Assembly: GCF_025698545.1 (NCBI RefSeq)
Contig: NC_068575.1
Location: 53,019,980 to 53,083,979, forward strand
DNA: 64,000 nucleotides
Reading direction: 5' to 3'
Source of the DNA: Gossypium raimondii
Taxonomy: Eukaryota > Streptophyta > Magnoliopsida > Malvales > Malvaceae
Shown here: piece after piece, positions 24,908-38,667 of the stretch
Layout: each line of letters opens with the position of its first letter
Numbering within the stretch: the stretch's first letter is position 1
Translations under genes and position numbers: made by a program
Notes under the pieces: model-generated
Database searches by the model: none
Told to the model about the DNA's origin: nothing
What the model saw: the letters and a program-made list of their open reading frames with translations, nothing else

Positions 24908-27900
24908 ATGGCTATTGACAACTCTCTTTCCAACCCTCTTGACCCCAACAATCCCCTCACTATAGTCACAATCCAGAACTCTATCAAACTCAACTCTACC
25001 AATTATCTTTCCTAGAAAACCCAAATTGTATCCATCGTCATAGGCTATGACCTCTTCAAATTCATTGATGGCACACATCCTTGTCCACCAAAAATTATCA
25101 CTACCGATAACACAACCTCCACGAATCCGACATATCAAACATGGCTACGACAAGACAAACTATTGTTTGGTGCATTAGTTGGCACCATCTCTCAAAACCT
25201 TATACCACTAGTCTTGCGGTGCACAACCTCAGCTAAAACTTGGACGATCCTCGCCAACACTTATGCTCGTCCATCTCGTGGCCATATCAAACAAATCAAA
25301 AATAATCTCAAAAATATTTCCAAAGGCTCCCAAACTATCACCGACTATATGCAAGCTATTAAAATCAAAGCCGATGAGCTTGCTACTTTTGGTAAACCGT
25401 TAGATGCAGATAATATTATTGAAAAAGTCCTAGAAGAGCTTAATGACACCTTCCAACTAGTTATTGATGCTGTCAATAGTCGAGATGCTACCATCACCTT
25501 TGATGAGTTGCATGAGAAACTAATCAACAGAGAGCTAGCCTTTCACAACTCGTTCTCAAGTGTATCAGTCACTGCACACTCAACGCTCCAACCAGTGGTT
25601 TCACCGATCTCCTACGCCATTTGCATCTCAATAGTACAATAGACCTATGTGTCCTTTTTTAGGCGAATATCAGTGGTGCTGAACTCAGGGGCATGTTGTC
25701 ACTCAATGCTCTCTCTTTCGCCAACAGTTCCCAAATGCAACCGCACCTTCACGTCAGGTCAATTCATTGACATTTCGCACGCCTCCACCATGGCAACCTC
25801 AATCTCATGTAGCTACCTCTAATTCCTCATCCTCTAATCCTTTGCTATTAGACAGTGGTGTAACACACCATATCACAACTGATCTCCAAAATCTGTTTGT
25901 TCACAATTCCTACACTGGCTCAGATGAAGTAATGATCGGTGATGGCTCTGGCGTTCCTATTACTCACTCGGGTTCTACCACTCTTTCCATTCCCTTTTAC
26001 TCATTACTCTATCTAATATCCTGTGTGCTCCTAATATAAAACATAATTTAATTTTTGTGTTTCAATTTTGCAAATCGAACAATGTTTCTATTGAATTCTT
26101 ACCTTATTCTTTTCTTGTCAAGGATCTACAAACCAGGGTAATTATTTTCCAAGGTCAACCTAAACATGGTGTCTATGAGTGGCCCTCAAACTCCACCCCG
26201 TTACTTGTTTTCTCTACAATAAATACAACATCTCCTGTCTGGCATCACCGACTTGGTCACCCATCTCTCTTGATATTCAAGCACATGATTTCCTCTTTTC
26301 ATTTAGATGTTAACACATCTTCTCTGTCAGATACATATTGTAATGCCTGTCATTCTAATAAAAGTCACAAACTTACTTTTTTTGCTTTCACCTATCATCT
26401 TCATCCCCTCTTAAAATAGTTTTTATTGATGTATGAACCTTTCCAATACACTCTGTCGAAAACTTTAAATATTATATGATCTTTTTCGATCACTTCACCA
26501 AATACATATAATTGTATCCTTTAAGGCACAAGTCTGAGGCTCGTGATACTTTCATCCATTTCAAAGCCATTGTCAAAAAGTTATTCAACACTGAAATTAA
26601 AACAATTTATTCAGAAAATGGCGGTGAATACCAAGCCTTATTACCGTTTTTTTAACATTAATATAATTTCCCATCTTACATCTCCTCATCACACCCCTGA
26701 GCATAATGCCTTTGCTGAATGTCAACATCAACATATAGTAGAAACTGGTATCTTCCTTCTTTCTCATGCCTCAATGCTTCTATCCTATTGGTCATATTTC
26801 GTTTCCATAGCCGTTTATCTTATAAATCGTATGCCTACGCCCGCCCTTCAAAATGACTCCCCATACTTCAAACTTTTCGATACTCTTCCTAACTATAGCA
26901 AACTCTGAAGCTTTGGTTGCCTTTGTTATCCCTGGCTACGTCCCTATGCCTCACACAAACTTGAACCCAGATCGACCCATTGTCTCTTTGTTGGTTACTC
27001 GTCTACTCAAAGTGCTTATCTCTGCCTTGATACGTCTTCTCGTCGCCTATATACTTCTCGTCATGTTCATTTTATTGAAACCGTCTTCTCTTTTACACAA
27101 ACTGCTTCTACTCTCTCGATAGTTACTCCCATTACTATTTCTGAATGGTGCTCCTTGTTTATACCAATTATTACTTCATTCGCCTCAACACCTACCACTA
27201 TATCCGCCTTTAATGCTTTATCTCCTTTCACCACTTCATTTGATCCAAACCTTTAGCTGTCTTCTCCGACTACTCTAGACCAAATCGTCTTACCAAACAC
27301 TACATATACTTAACCTGAATTACCAACCCTCCCCATCTCCGCTCAACCTAAAGTACCAACCACTACCACCATACCCTCTCCTGGTATTGTTACTCGTTCC
27401 AAACACAATATACGCAAACCCATTCAAAAACTCAATCTTCATACAAAACTCCACCACCCTACCCGTAAACCAACCACAGTTACTCAAGTCTTAAAAGACC
27501 CTTAGTGGAGGCGTGCCATGTCCGATGAATTTGATGCTCTTCTTCGCAACGAAACATGGGAGCTTTTAAATGGATATTTCGCACTAAATATCATTTTGAT
27601 GGTTCCCTTGACAGGTTTTCACCAACACCCGGATGTCGATTTTACTGAAACTTTCAGTCCCGTTGTTAAACCAACCACGTTGCACCTAGTATTTAGCCTT
27701 GCTGTTAGTCATGGTTGGGCCATTCATCAGCTTGATGTCAATAATGCCTTCCTTCAAGGCACTCTTTCAGAGGATGTGTTTATGACTCAACCTCCGGGGT
27801 TCATCGATCGCGATAATCCTAATTATGTGTGCCAGCTTTGAAAAGCTAACTATGGGCTTAAAGAGGTCCGCAAGCTTGGTATCATAAATTACGATCATTC

Positions 27901-28964
27901 TTGCTATTTTTTAGATTTATCAACTCCATTGTCGATGCCTCGTTGTTTTTCTTTTGTGGCCACGGTACTGTAATTTATCTTCTTGTCTATATTGATGATC
28001 TCATCATTACTAGTAATACCTCTTTAGTTATATCCCAGTTTCTTCAGCACCTATGCACTCGGTTCTCATTGAAAGATCGTGGTCACTTACATTATTTTCT
28101 TAGTGTCGAGGTCATTCCTCATACTGATGGTTTATTTCTTAGTCAGCGCAAATACATTGCTGACCTTCTTCACAGAGCTTAGATGACTGAAGCTAAACCA
28201 GTTTCAACCCTTATATCCTCCTCGGTGTCTTTTACATTACATTCTAGTTCTCCATTAGTAGATGCAACTACCTATCGCATCATTCTTGGCAGTCTTCAGC
28301 ATCTCTCATTAACACGACCCGATATCTCCTATGTTGTTAACAAGTTGTCTTAGTTCATGGATCAACCCACGACCGACCATTGGACTGCCTTCAAACGACT
28401 ATTACGCTATCTTTGTGGTACCTTAGATCATGGTCTCTCCATCCATCATCATTCGCTCTTACCCTTTATGTTTTCTTTGATGCTGATTGGGCTGGTGATA
28501 AAGATGGCTTTACTTCTACAAGTGCTTATATTTTCTATCTTGGTCGCAATCCCTTGTCTTAGAGCTCGAAGAAACAGAAAACGATTGCTCGGTCTTCTAC
28601 CGAAGCTAAGTATCGTTCCATGGCTGATACAGTTGCTGAGTTATGCGGGCTGTGCTCTCTTCTGTCTGAACTTAGTGTCATCATACCACAACAGCCAGTG
28701 ATATATTGCGGCAATGTTGGAGCCACTCATCTCTGTGCTAATCCAGTATTTCATTCGCGCATGAAGCATGTTGCGCTAGACTACCACTTCATTCGTGAAC
28801 AAGTACAAAGCGGTTGTCTTCGTGTGTATCATATTTCCACTACCGACCAGCTTGCTGATGCTCTCACAAAACCGTTACCTCACCGAAAGTTCGTTAACGT
28901 TGTCAACAAGATTGGCCTCGCTTCAACGTTGTCCATCTTGCGGGGGCATGATAAGATTCTTTAA
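24908..28964 (+). pseudogene. Decayed Copia gag-pol
   Basis: Starts at ATG 24908 with MAIDNSLSNPLDPNNP; a TAG at 25013-25015 interrupts gag where NYLSW-like text is expected, then the gag core continues (TWTILANTYARPSRGHIKQ) to 25642. Next come a zinc-knuckle remnant, a protease-like LLLDSGVTHHIT (about 25850), a GAG-pre-integrase WHHRLGHPS (about 26240), integrase text with ENGGEY, reverse transcriptase with HQLDVNNAFLQGTL and catalytic YIDD at 27988-27999, and RNase H with DADWAGD, TEAKY and HIRTKH-like text to 28964. A deletion near 27560-27620 removes part of the RT N-terminus. Many frames are shifted relative to each other. Confidence 0.9.
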
Positions 28965-29161
28965 CCACCTTGATCTTGTTGTTGGGATTCTTCCTTTTCT
29001 TTAGTAATATTATCAGCTTTATTATCCATCATTTAAAGTTCAAATATATTATTGTTAAATAGTTTGTTATTCCTCTATGTCTATATAGGTTGGTATTGTT
29101 CGACAAGAGGGATATGAATAAAAACCTTCTCTAAATTACTTTTTGTTTCTCTCTTTCTATA
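28949..29161 (+). repeat. 3' LTR of the decayed Copia element
   Basis: 213 bp copy of 24635-24864. It lacks an internal stretch of about 20 bp present in the 5' copy (just after AAAAACCTTCT) and has scattered substitutions. Confidence 0.88.
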
Positions 29162-29166
29162 TACCT

Positions 29167-32100
29167 TATGTCAATATGCATGGACCTTTTTTAACAGTAG
29201 AAATTGATGAAATTTTTAAAAGAATAACTAGTTTACTTTTTAATTTAAAGTACGAGAATTAGTTTACCCATTTTTTAATAGAGAAAATAAAATACAATTC
29301 ATCTACTAATACAAAGAACTTAGTTCTCAAGCAAATATGAAATGGGATAAGTATACAGTTTGTGGATCCACAATGTGTGTATCTTTCCAAGTTGCAAACA
29401 TAAAATAGTAGCTCCTTTTTAACTTTTAGTGTTGTGTCGTTTTGTGGATGCCTTCCGTTCGTTTTGCATGTTTGGAACTTGGGATAGTATGAAATGAGTT
29501 AATATTTGGAGCCGTCAAGTCCAACAAGTTGATGATCTCTTTTTCACTTTTTCCTTTTTATTTGTAGATAATGTAAAGATTATAATAAATTTCAAAATTA
29601 TTATTATTTTGTTTTGCTTTATATGCTCAACTTATTAAAGTTGATAGGCTTAGCCCAAAATATTTATTATGAAGTAATTGGTGAGCGGAGCCGACCTTAA
29701 TGTATAGCGATGACCATAGTGCTATGTATCCAATTGGGAAACCCGCCCTTCATTGAAACCAAATTCACGACTAACCACTGTCTATGTAATCTTTTATGAC
29801 ACGTGTCCTTACCTATTTTTTCAGACTAAATTTCAATCTAAAATAATTTAATAAGAATACAAAAAATTAATTGCACCCTAAAAACCCAGTTTCTATGTAA
29901 GCCCATATATATGTACATTAATTTCGTCACGTGATGCGCTAGGGTTGTGCTATGTGATAAAATATGGTAATTTCTTTTAAGATTGTGCCATGTGCAAAGT
30001 TAATGGGTATATAGGACTTACATGGAAATTGATTTTTCAGGACTTAATTGATTATTTATATTCAATTAATGGTTTAATTAAATGTTGTTTTCGATTAAAG
30101 ACTCAAATGATTATTAAATTATTTTACAAAGATTTTTTAGATAATAAGCTCTTTGTTTTAAATTATGTAAAAACAATCAAAATTTAATTTCGTGCTTATA
30201 CAAGGTTCAAATTTAAGATTAAATCTTTATATTTTAATTTTTAATATAATTTGGTACATCAATATTAGCCTAGATACCTTAACCGATTAAAATGCTAACG
30301 TAAATTTTAAAAGTTATTAACAATATTAAAATTTTTGTTCAATTCAAGTTCATTATAATACTATTTTTAATTTTAAAAGTTCATTATCAAGTATATACTT
30401 TTTAATTTTAAAATATCACATTAACAAATTTTAACTATAACACCCTAAGCCGATATACATATAAATAGGTAGACTTTCAATACACTTACTAAAAATATTC
30501 AATATACTTCTTATATTATAATTAACAAAAATGTAACATGAGGACACGTCAATAGCATCATTTAGAAGAAGTTGAAAGTGAAATTAAGTCAATTTAATAA
30601 CTTTCATGAATTATATTAATATATCTGACCCAAGTTAAATATCAAACCTACTTTTTTTCCCCATAAATTCAACTTTAGCACAAGATATTTCAAAAGTGTA
30701 ATTATTGTTTCTTTTACACTCATAATTGCAAATACAGTACTACATTTTAATAATTATTTATAGATGTAAATGAGAATAAATTTATATATAAATACGAAAT
30801 GAAATGTAAATTTAAAATATTAAAATTTTAAAACTTCAAATTTATTATTAAACCAAATCCTCATTCTTTATTTTATTTGTTTTAAAATTAGAAAACCTTC
30901 ATTTACAGGAAAAATGGGAGGACTTTTAGAAATATATTATATATGTATGATTCATCGAGTGGGAGTATATTACTCGTAACAAAATAAGATTATAAGCAGG
31001 CGAGTTAAAAATTTTAGGGCCGAATTAAATTTTAATTTTAGTAGTTTATATATTTATAATTTTAAATGATTAAAACAAAATCTTATCATTTTTAGGGAGG
31101 TCAAAGTGAAATTTTATCTTTACTAATTTTAAATTTTAAATTTTTAAAGAGCTTAAATAAACAATTTTCCATTTTAAGGAACCAAGACCCTAAATACGCT
31201 ATCGATTATAAGTTTATCATCAATAAATAAACTGATTGCACAAACTTTTAACATGCTTTATAAATTTAAATTATAATGAGTTTAATTATAATCTAACAAA
31301 TAAAAGTCAAAATCATAAAAAGAATTACGAAGTCAAAACTTTTTTATTAAAAACTGAGATTTAGTTATATCTTTTAAGAGACGAGTTTAATAATATTGAT
31401 TCATAATTAAATCACTCTAAATAAAATTCACATATGGTAAGATTTAAGTAAGAATAAATCTAATACACTTTATGCATAATTTATGTCCGGGAAATCCGGA
31501 TCTAAATGCTCTAAATCTTAGGATATCAACTTGCCAACACAACCGATTTATAATCTATATTAATAAATAGAATGTTTGATTGAGTTAATATATATGCATC
31601 AACTCAATTGTAAAATGCAAATAAGATAAATTTAAATAACAAATAAATCCAAAGAGTTGATTTTTAAAATTTCTCATAATTTTATCTTATTTAATACACT
31701 TGGTCCACTATAAAGTAAAAATTAAAATCTCATTTACAAAACTATTTGCATTCATTTTATTTCAATAATTATAGTCTTTAAAAACGATTACTTATATATA
31801 ATTTTATTTCTTCTGGATATAGCATAAGAGTAGTTTTGTCCATGTCTTTCACAAAGAAGTGATATTTGAAGGAACAGCAGAAGGGCCGATGAACCCCAGA
31901 ATAGAGTTGTACATACACCAGATCCTGCCCTAATAAAATTTTAAGTTCAGTAAAAAAAAATGGATTTAATATTTTATCTAAATTTGACCAGGATAAAAAT
32001 GTTAAAATTCGAATTTAATTTAGTCCAATCATATTAATTTTTATTTTATTTTTATATAATTTTTAAAATATAATATACCAAATACGCTAAAAATATTAAA

Positions 32101-32798
32101 ATAAATGGTTCTCAATAAATTGAAAATAAATTTTAAAAAATTTTATACTTAAATAACACTAAGATAAATACAACTTAACAAGCAAATACTTGTAAAATAA
32201 TAGCAAAATTAATAATAAAACATGTGTTATATAATACCTAAATATTAATAACAAAATAGGAGGAACGTGATAGTGAAATAATAGCAAAATGATAGTAAAA
32301 AGTAGGAAAACAATAATAAAATATAGAAAAGCAACAACAAAATAGTAGAGTTTTTTTTATTACAAATTCCGGTTAGACAAAAAAATTTAACCAAAGCTTG
32401 GCCCATTTTTTAAATAAGTTTTATTTTTTACTAAAATTTACTTTGTAGACAAATTTTCGAACCGCGGCAACTCTACCCTAGAATATATGATAGGACACAA
32501 TTCACATGATGTGATGAGGGGTTTTGAGAAGACATAAATGTGGGATACATGCTAAGAATACAGGACATTACAAAGACGGAATTAGAAAGCCGATGGCCTG
32601 GTACAAAGATAACTAAATAAAACCTCCCTCAGCTTTAACGACAACATCAAAAGCCAAAAATTAGATCCCCCAAAAAATAAAATATCTAAGATCAAGAAAT
32701 CCAAACCCCGTCAATGACCAAACTCGGCAATCACAGGAGTATATGGCAATAGCAAGGAACCTTCCTTTTTCCCTTTCCCTCCTCTTCTCTCCATAAAA
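29167..32798. other. Long AT-rich intergenic region, no gene seen
   Basis: About 3.6 kb of very AT-rich spacer. A 65-residue open frame (29990-30187) lacks any domain. I see no clear element, only short repeats such as the TAATAGCAAAAT words near 32200-32300. Confidence 0.55.
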
Positions 32799-32812
32799 CC
32801 CCCCCCCCCCCC
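32799..32812. repeat. Poly-C tract in the 5' leader of the RING gene
   Basis: Fourteen consecutive C, 52 bp before the start codon, inside a pyrimidine-rich leader. Confidence 0.8.
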
Positions 32813-32864
32813 ACCATTCCATCCTTTCTTCTCCACCTCTCATACCTTCATTTTCTTTTCTTCC

Positions 32865-33629
32865 ATGGATAACTACACTGATTTTCAAACCAAACACATT
32901 AATTATGCTCTCAATGGCAAAGTAATGCTCTGCACCGGTGTCCTTCTCTTCATAGTCTTGTTCATCCTCCTCTGCTTCCATAACTACGCTCCTTTCTTCT
33001 TCGGGAACCGCCGTCGCCGCTACCTCCGCCGGCGTCGTGCTCAGCACTTGCTCTCCATTTCCGCCGCCATTACCCCTCCGCCCTCCGCTGCTGCTGCTTC
33101 CGAAGGTTTGGACCTTTCTGTCATTAAAACAATCCCCACCCTTATTTACTCTGACATAGCCAAGGCCAGCGATTTCACTCCACTTACTTGCGCCGTTTGC
33201 TTGTCCGAGTTCGAAAACGACGAGAAAGCCCGCGTTTTGCCCAATTGCAACCATGCCTTCCACGTTGACTGTATCGACATGTGGTTTTATACTCACTCTA
33301 ACTGTCCACTGTGTAGAGCTCCAGTCCGAGTTGATGTTCCGGTCAACCCACCTAAAACATTAGAGCAGGCTGCCGTTGCTGTACCTGAACCAGCCGGTTC
33401 TGAGCCTCCTATTACAGTTATTGGAATGAGCAGCCTTTCTGCTACTGCTTCTTCTTCTTCATCGTCGTCGTCGTCATTGAAAACGGAGAGTTGCCCCATG
33501 AAAAGACTAGAGCTAGTGGGGGTGGGAATTCTAGTGGAGGTCCCCCCCGGAGAAAATAGATTAACGGGTGGTCCGGATGCGGGTTCGGGTAACCGGATTC
33601 TGAGCCTAAAGAGAATATGGAGCGCATAA
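32865..33629 (+). CDS. ATL-family RING-H2 E3 ubiquitin ligase, intronless
   Basis: A 254-residue membrane-anchored ubiquitin ligase of the plant ATL family. A single hydrophobic segment lies at about residues 21-38, followed by an Arg-rich stretch (48-58) and the GLD motif typical of ATL proteins (81-83). The RING-H2 domain spans 109-150 with C109, C112, C128, H130, H133, C136, C147 and C150, spacing C-x2-C-x15-C-x-H-x2-H-x2-C-x10-C-x2-C, and a Trp at 140 as in other ATLs. This domain binds an E2 enzyme; the target is unknown. A Ser run and a C-terminal [10 protein letters not shown] follow. ATLs are mostly intronless, as here. The start is the first ATG after a pyrimidine-rich leader. ATL subgroup was not assigned. 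Confidence 0.93.
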   Translation: MDNYTDFQTKHINYALNGKVMLCTGVLLFIVLFILLCFHNYAPFFFGNRRRRYLRRRRAQHLLSISAAITPPPSAAAASEGLDLSVIKTIPTLIYSDIAKASDFTPLTCAVCLSEFENDEKARVLPNCNHAFHVDCIDMWFYTHSNCPLCRAPVRVDVPVNPPKTLEQAAVAVPEPAGSEPPITVIGMSSLSATASSSSSSSSSLKTESCPMKRLELVGVGILVEVPPGENRLTGGPDAGSGNRILSLKRIWSA

Positions 33630-34394
33630 CAATAATAATAGGACAGGAAGTAGTAAAATCTCTGTAAACTGTAGGTATTTGCATTTACTCGCAGAAGGCT
33701 TTAGTAGTCAGATATGTGTGGCCGGAGAGAGAAGCGGGAAACAACAGGTGGTGTTAGCAAAGACGGTATTCTTTATGTAAACGTGGCGATCATTCATTGC
33801 AAAGCTTGGACAACACTACCTCTGAATCCGTACACCTTTCCTTTGATGTCACATCGGCACTGTTTCTGTCCTGGCTTATAACGTAAATAGGAGAAATTAC
33901 TTTGACTTCAAACTAGCGAATCTGGACAGTGATTTTATATGTAACTGTAAATATAATCACTATATTTTATTTTAGTAGAAAAAAAGTGCATCCTTTATAA
34001 TTATTTTTTTCATTGAAGAATTATGAACCAATACAATACAGGTAGGTCGCTGTGTCTAAAGAAGCATATTTGGCCAGCTTATGAGCTGGTTCATCAGAAA
34101 TTATTCCATACCCCTCAACCAATTATATTAGAGTTATAGTTATTGTGTGAATTTACCCTAATATATTTTATTTTGAAGAATGGTAAATTAATCTATGCTT
34201 GGTTTATCCTTGGCTTCTGTTTTGTCAAGTTATGGCCTTGGGTCCCCTGATGTATTCATTCTTCTAACTTCTATTAATCAAAGCTTCAATTACCTTTTTC
34301 CCCTTAAAAAGAACATTTAAAATCTTGCAATTGTGGTAAGTGTATTTATGAACTACTCAAAATTTTCGTTTCATAATTTTATTAAACTTTTACT
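33630..34394 (+). other. RING gene 3' region and spacer
   Basis: Probable 3' UTR to around 33990, with AT-rich words such as TTTTAGTAGAAAAAAAG. No other gene is visible. Confidence 0.45.
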
Positions 34395-34399
34395 TAATA

Positions 34400-34830
34400 T
34401 AAAATCTGTAGATCCAACTCTAAATTTGACAATTTTTCTCATTTTGATCTTTAGATTTTTTGGATCATATTAACTTTAAAGTTATGAACTGATATACAAA
34501 TTAACCCTAAAACAAACGAAATATGAGTTGGCAGAATTGACGAATAGTACATTGACATGAATAAAACGTTGATATTAGAAATTATAATTTAGTGGTAAAA
34601 TTATTCATTATAATTTCTTTTAATTAAATATATATGATATTAGAAAGTAATTTTTTTTACACGTATCACTATGCTATTCGGTTTAAAATAAAAATGTCGC
34701 TTGTCTTAAAGGTTGATTTGTGTAACAGTTGGCAACTTTAAAGACCAATATGATAAAAAGAAAGTACTCTAGGATCAATATGAGAAACGTTGTCAAGTTG
34801 AGGGGCTAATCAGTATGTTAAGCCTAAAAT
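34400..34830. repeat. Probable degenerate fold-back element
   Basis: The left part (TTTGACAATTTTTCTCATTT, about 34424) and right part (GATCAATATGAGAAACG, about 34775, then GTCAAGTTGAGGGGC) are imperfect inverted copies. TTAACTTTAAAGTTATG on the left also pairs loosely with GGCAACTTTAAAGACC on the right. Ends and target duplication are not clear. Confidence 0.4.
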
Positions 34831-35407
34831 TTTCAAAAACAAAATTGAATATAATAAGTAAGGAGATAACTATTATTGAATTAGACTTCATTTTTCAAAA
34901 TCTTATTCTTAAAACAAATATTTTCTCATCCTATTAAAAATTAACTTTTATTTAAAACTATTCAAAATAAAATAATTAATATCATATTAATAAAATTAGA
35001 ATTATGAAATAATAAATTTTCAAAAATAAAAATTTACCATTGTAAAGTTAAAAATTTATTATAAATTCAGTGCTAACAAAATTTAATATTGAAAATTCCT
35101 TACTTAATATTTAACACTTAAAATTTAAATTTGTTAAACACCCAATAATGAATGAATGAATCAATAAATGACTCAGCAATACGAAAATGTCAACAGTTTG
35201 ACTTTGGAAAAACGACTTTTTGGTGAACGAATTGACAAGATAATTAAATTTAAAGTTGTCAACCCAAGTTTGGGTATTCCCAATTATTACCTACACGTGT
35301 TTAATTTATGGAGTACTTTATTTGCTTTTCAGAAATAAAAACTTTATTAGAGGATAGAAATTAAATCCAAGCCAAGATCTTAGTAGTATTTTGTCCCACT
35401 TGATTTA

Positions 35408-35557
35408 GTGTGGGTTTGGATGGGCGATTGGGTGCGGTGCGGTGCGTTTAGCTTACTTTTTGTCATACGCTACAGTATCACTACAGTATCTAATCTCACC
35501 GCCACCGCTGTTTTTACACTAACCGCAGGTAAACGCACCATCCATCCAAACTCACCC
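35408..35557. mobile_element. 150-bp MITE, TTA-flanked
   Basis: Left end GTGTGGGTTTGGATGG and right end CCATCCAAACTCACCC are inverted repeats. TTA flanks both sides (35405-35407 and 35558-35560), suggesting a PIF/Harbinger-type MITE. A second, more diverged copy lies at 4226-4374. No coding content. Confidence 0.78.
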
Positions 35558-35560
35558 TTA

Positions 35561-37758
35561 GTATTTTTACGCGTTCAACAAAAGGATAAATTATAGAAAT
35601 GAAAACCTATTGCTCTACAATTCATAATCAATAAACCAAATGCTGATAAAGCTCTACCAAACTCAATAGCTAATTTAGGCTTCAACCATAAAAGAGAATG
35701 ACCAGAAAGTTTTTTTGATAAAATTACCATCCAAATTTCAGATTAAAGCTGCAAAATTGGTCTACCCGTCAGCCATAATACAAGCCGGATCTAAGTTGCA
35801 TTTTAATTGACTATCAGTAGGCCTAATCCAAACGGAACCACTAGATCACTCTATCAAAAATGCCTGACACATTTGCAAACTTGTTGGGTACCTCACAAAA
35901 AATTTAAAAAATAAATATTATTTTTAGAAGTATAAATTTTTTTATATATTAATGTATTAATTCAAAAAAAAAAAACTAATCTCACAAAAAATTGAAAAAG
36001 ACTCACAACATTTCTTTAAAAAGAATTATTTTTATAAAATAAATGAATCTCTCTCGGTTACTACAATTAAAAATCTTTAATTCTTTTATGTTCTTCCAAC
36101 ACTCACTTTTTTCTCGGATTTTTTATTCTCTTATCCTCTAGAATTTTTATAAGATAGGTGTTCAATCTTTCAATACTTTCATGTTGGTCTCCTAATTTTG
36201 GTAATAACTCTCTCTTCTTCTTTTTTTTCTTCCTTTTATGTTTTATCTATTAATCTCTAAAATTAGGATTGTGACTTTTCTTATAATATGTTAAAATTTT
36301 ATGCAAGCTTTAGTTTTTTTTCTTTATTGAACAATTTTGGAAATTTTGATTTTGTATGAGATTCTTAACTTCGTTAAGTGGATAATAATTTTAGAGGATA
36401 AATAATACAAATACTTGAAAATTAAGATTGATTAATACAAACACTTGAAGAAATTAAGATTGATTAGAAACTTAGTGAAGCGCTATTGTTATTGTGATTA
36501 TTATGAATCTTGTGTTTGAAAAATTGATTTATTAAATTCTCATGACACCAAAAAGCATTTAAGTGATGTTTATTTTATGAAAGAAAATTAATGATGATAT
36601 GTTGATTTCATACAAACTTTTATATGTTTTAAATTTTAATAAAAATAAAAATATTTTAAAAACTATATCGATAAAGTCAAAGAATAACAAAAAAACATTA
36701 ATTTATACTAACTTTTATAAACATTTTAACTTTTTAAAAATTAATCCCATAATCCAAATTTTCCTCACTATGCAAAAAATAACGGTTGCCAAAACACATG
36801 CGTTTTTTCTTAAAAAAAAATATTTTGTAATTTATATTATTTATTTCATAACACATGCGTTTTTTCTCTAAAATTTTTTTAACTTCGCAAGCACTTGCGA
36901 GTTAGCACTTTGAAGAAGGAAAATTGTCTTGCCAGCTCGAACTATTGGGACCACTTATTTTGTACAGATTGAATGTTCGTCATTCACATATTCCAAACAT
37001 GATAACCCATACTAAATTAAAGACATGCCTAGGATATTTTAAGTCTGCAATACACCAATAGTCCAAAAGAAACATATTATTGTTATTTATCGAGTTGTTA
37101 AAAGTTAAAAAATTACTGATTATTTTTCAAAAAAAGAGGAAGCTACACTTGCTTAATATTCATACAACATGATCCACCTATATCAATACTAGTATATATA
37201 AATTAAAGGCTCTAAGACTTTTCCTACATGACACTTGTTCATTGTTTTTTTTATTGTCATTAGAAGACGTGGTCAAATTTTATTTTTCACCCTCTACTAT
37301 AATCACAATTGAGATTTAATTTTTATATTTTAGATTTATAAAACATAGTATAAGACATTAATGATATACTCCATCATCACCTTTTCTTGCCATATAACTT
37401 GCCCTATAAAATCTTGCACAAAACACACACATAAAGAGACAGCCACAACACAAGCTGTAGCAGTAACGATGTGGAAGCATCTTTTAGAAAAAATAGTTAT
37501 GAATTCATCAATTATATTTGGAAAAGTAGAAGGATGATAAGATAATTAAGCTTAATTTGTGATCTGGACAGATTAACATCCTTGCCACAGGTGGAGAGTA
37601 TTCTGAAATTCCAACCGGTGATTTCTTCTCTATTTTATAAAGTGGAATCTAAAAATGATTAAAAAATATATATTCATTGCCGATTATGAGATCACCTTCA
37701 GTTAGCACCTCCAGCTTTGCATGATTATCGTGCTATAATTAACTTTATTTACTTTTAA
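35561..37758. other. Intergenic, no gene; small direct repeats
   Basis: AT-rich. The word ACACATGCGTTTTTTCT occurs twice near 36795 and 36851, and TTAAGATTGATTA-containing phrases are repeated near 36420-36470. The 90-residue frame at 36599-36871 is low-complexity and rejected as a gene. Confidence 0.5.
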
Positions 37759-38166
37759 GGGTAAGCTGTAAAAATAGTCACTTTTGTTTGCCTCATATTA
37801 CATTTTAGTCACTTACGTTATCGTTTTGTTACGAAGTGGTCATTCTACTGTTAAAATCCATTACCTTCCCAACGGCAGCCCAAATGGGTTTTAAATGCCA
37901 ACTTGGATGTCTAGTTTCTGGAATGAAAATAGGTTTTTAATTAAATAAATTTAATTTGGACTGTCATGTAGGACATTCAAGTTGGCATCGAAAACCCATT
38001 TGGACTGCCACTTAGGACCTCCGTCAGGGAGGTAATGGAGCGTAATGTTAGAGTGACCACTTCGTAACAAAACAATAACGTAAGTGTCCAAAACGTAACA
38101 TTTCAAACATAAATAACTAAAATATAATTTGAAGCAAACAAAAGTGACTATTTTTATAACTTACCC
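37759..38166. mobile_element. 408-bp fold-back MITE (MULE-like)
   Basis: Long inverted arms begin GGGTAAGCTGTAAAAATAG and end with the inverted CTATTTTTATAACTTACCC. Both arms carry TGACCACTTCG/CGAAGTGGTCA and the GTTGGCATC/AAATGCCAAC segments. Flanks TACTTTTAA (37750-37758) and TATTTTTAA (38167-38175) form a 9-bp duplication with one mismatch, the length used by Mutator-like elements. No coding content. It resembles the fold-back at 53646-54345 at its tips. Confidence 0.75.
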
Positions 38167-38667
38167 TATTTTTAATTATAATATAGGAATTAAATAAATG
38201 ATAAGAAAAGTTGAAAAATAATTAATATTTATAGTTTGTTGCTTAGCATTTAAATCCCAATTCGTACATTGAATGATACACACTTTTTTTTTTTTTTCAT
38301 TTTAATGCCAATCACATAAATATAATACAAATAATTATTCCTTCCTGTTTTTGGAAACTTGGCGTTGGTTTTATTTAAAGATTGCTGGGATGTTGAATTA
38401 TTTAATTCTGCATAATATAATCTTGCTTAGAATTTGAATATGATTCAATAATTATCAATCATGTTCAAAATTTTATTAAGATCCTAACTTGGACCCTATA
38501 TTTTAGCTCGTTTCGATTGTCGGTTGATATTTTATTTAATTAAAATTTATTACTCTCATAAAGTAATACAAATTGAATCAATATAAAAAAAAGAAGGGTT
38601 TTTTGTTCCATACAAAATTTGAAGTTTATTAGGTAAATAATAAAACATTAGCGAAAGTTAAACTGTA
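38167..38667. other. Intergenic, no gene seen
   Basis: AT-rich spacer with a T run at about 38286-38299. Nothing recognisable. Confidence 0.5.

Larger units (their letters stand above)
24635..29161 (+). mobile_element. Decayed Ty1/Copia retrotransposon with both LTRs
   Basis: LTRs at 24635-24864 and 28949-29161 both begin TGATAA and end CTCTTTCTATA. An exact TACCT duplication flanks the element (24630-24634 and 29162-29166). The primer-binding site TGGTATCAGAGCC (24865-24877) and a purine tract GCGGGGGCA (28940-28948) sit in the expected places. All Copia domains can be traced in order, but broken by many stops, shifts and small deletions. It is a dead, fairly old copy. Confidence 0.93.

Noticed and set aside
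32661..33296. 211-residue minus-strand open frame across the RING gene
   Set aside because: It overlaps the clear RING-H2 coding frame on the other strand and shows no domain; a shadow frame.
36599..36871. 90-residue open frame
   Set aside because: Low-complexity AT-rich sequence with Lys/Asn/Phe/Ile runs, no domain.
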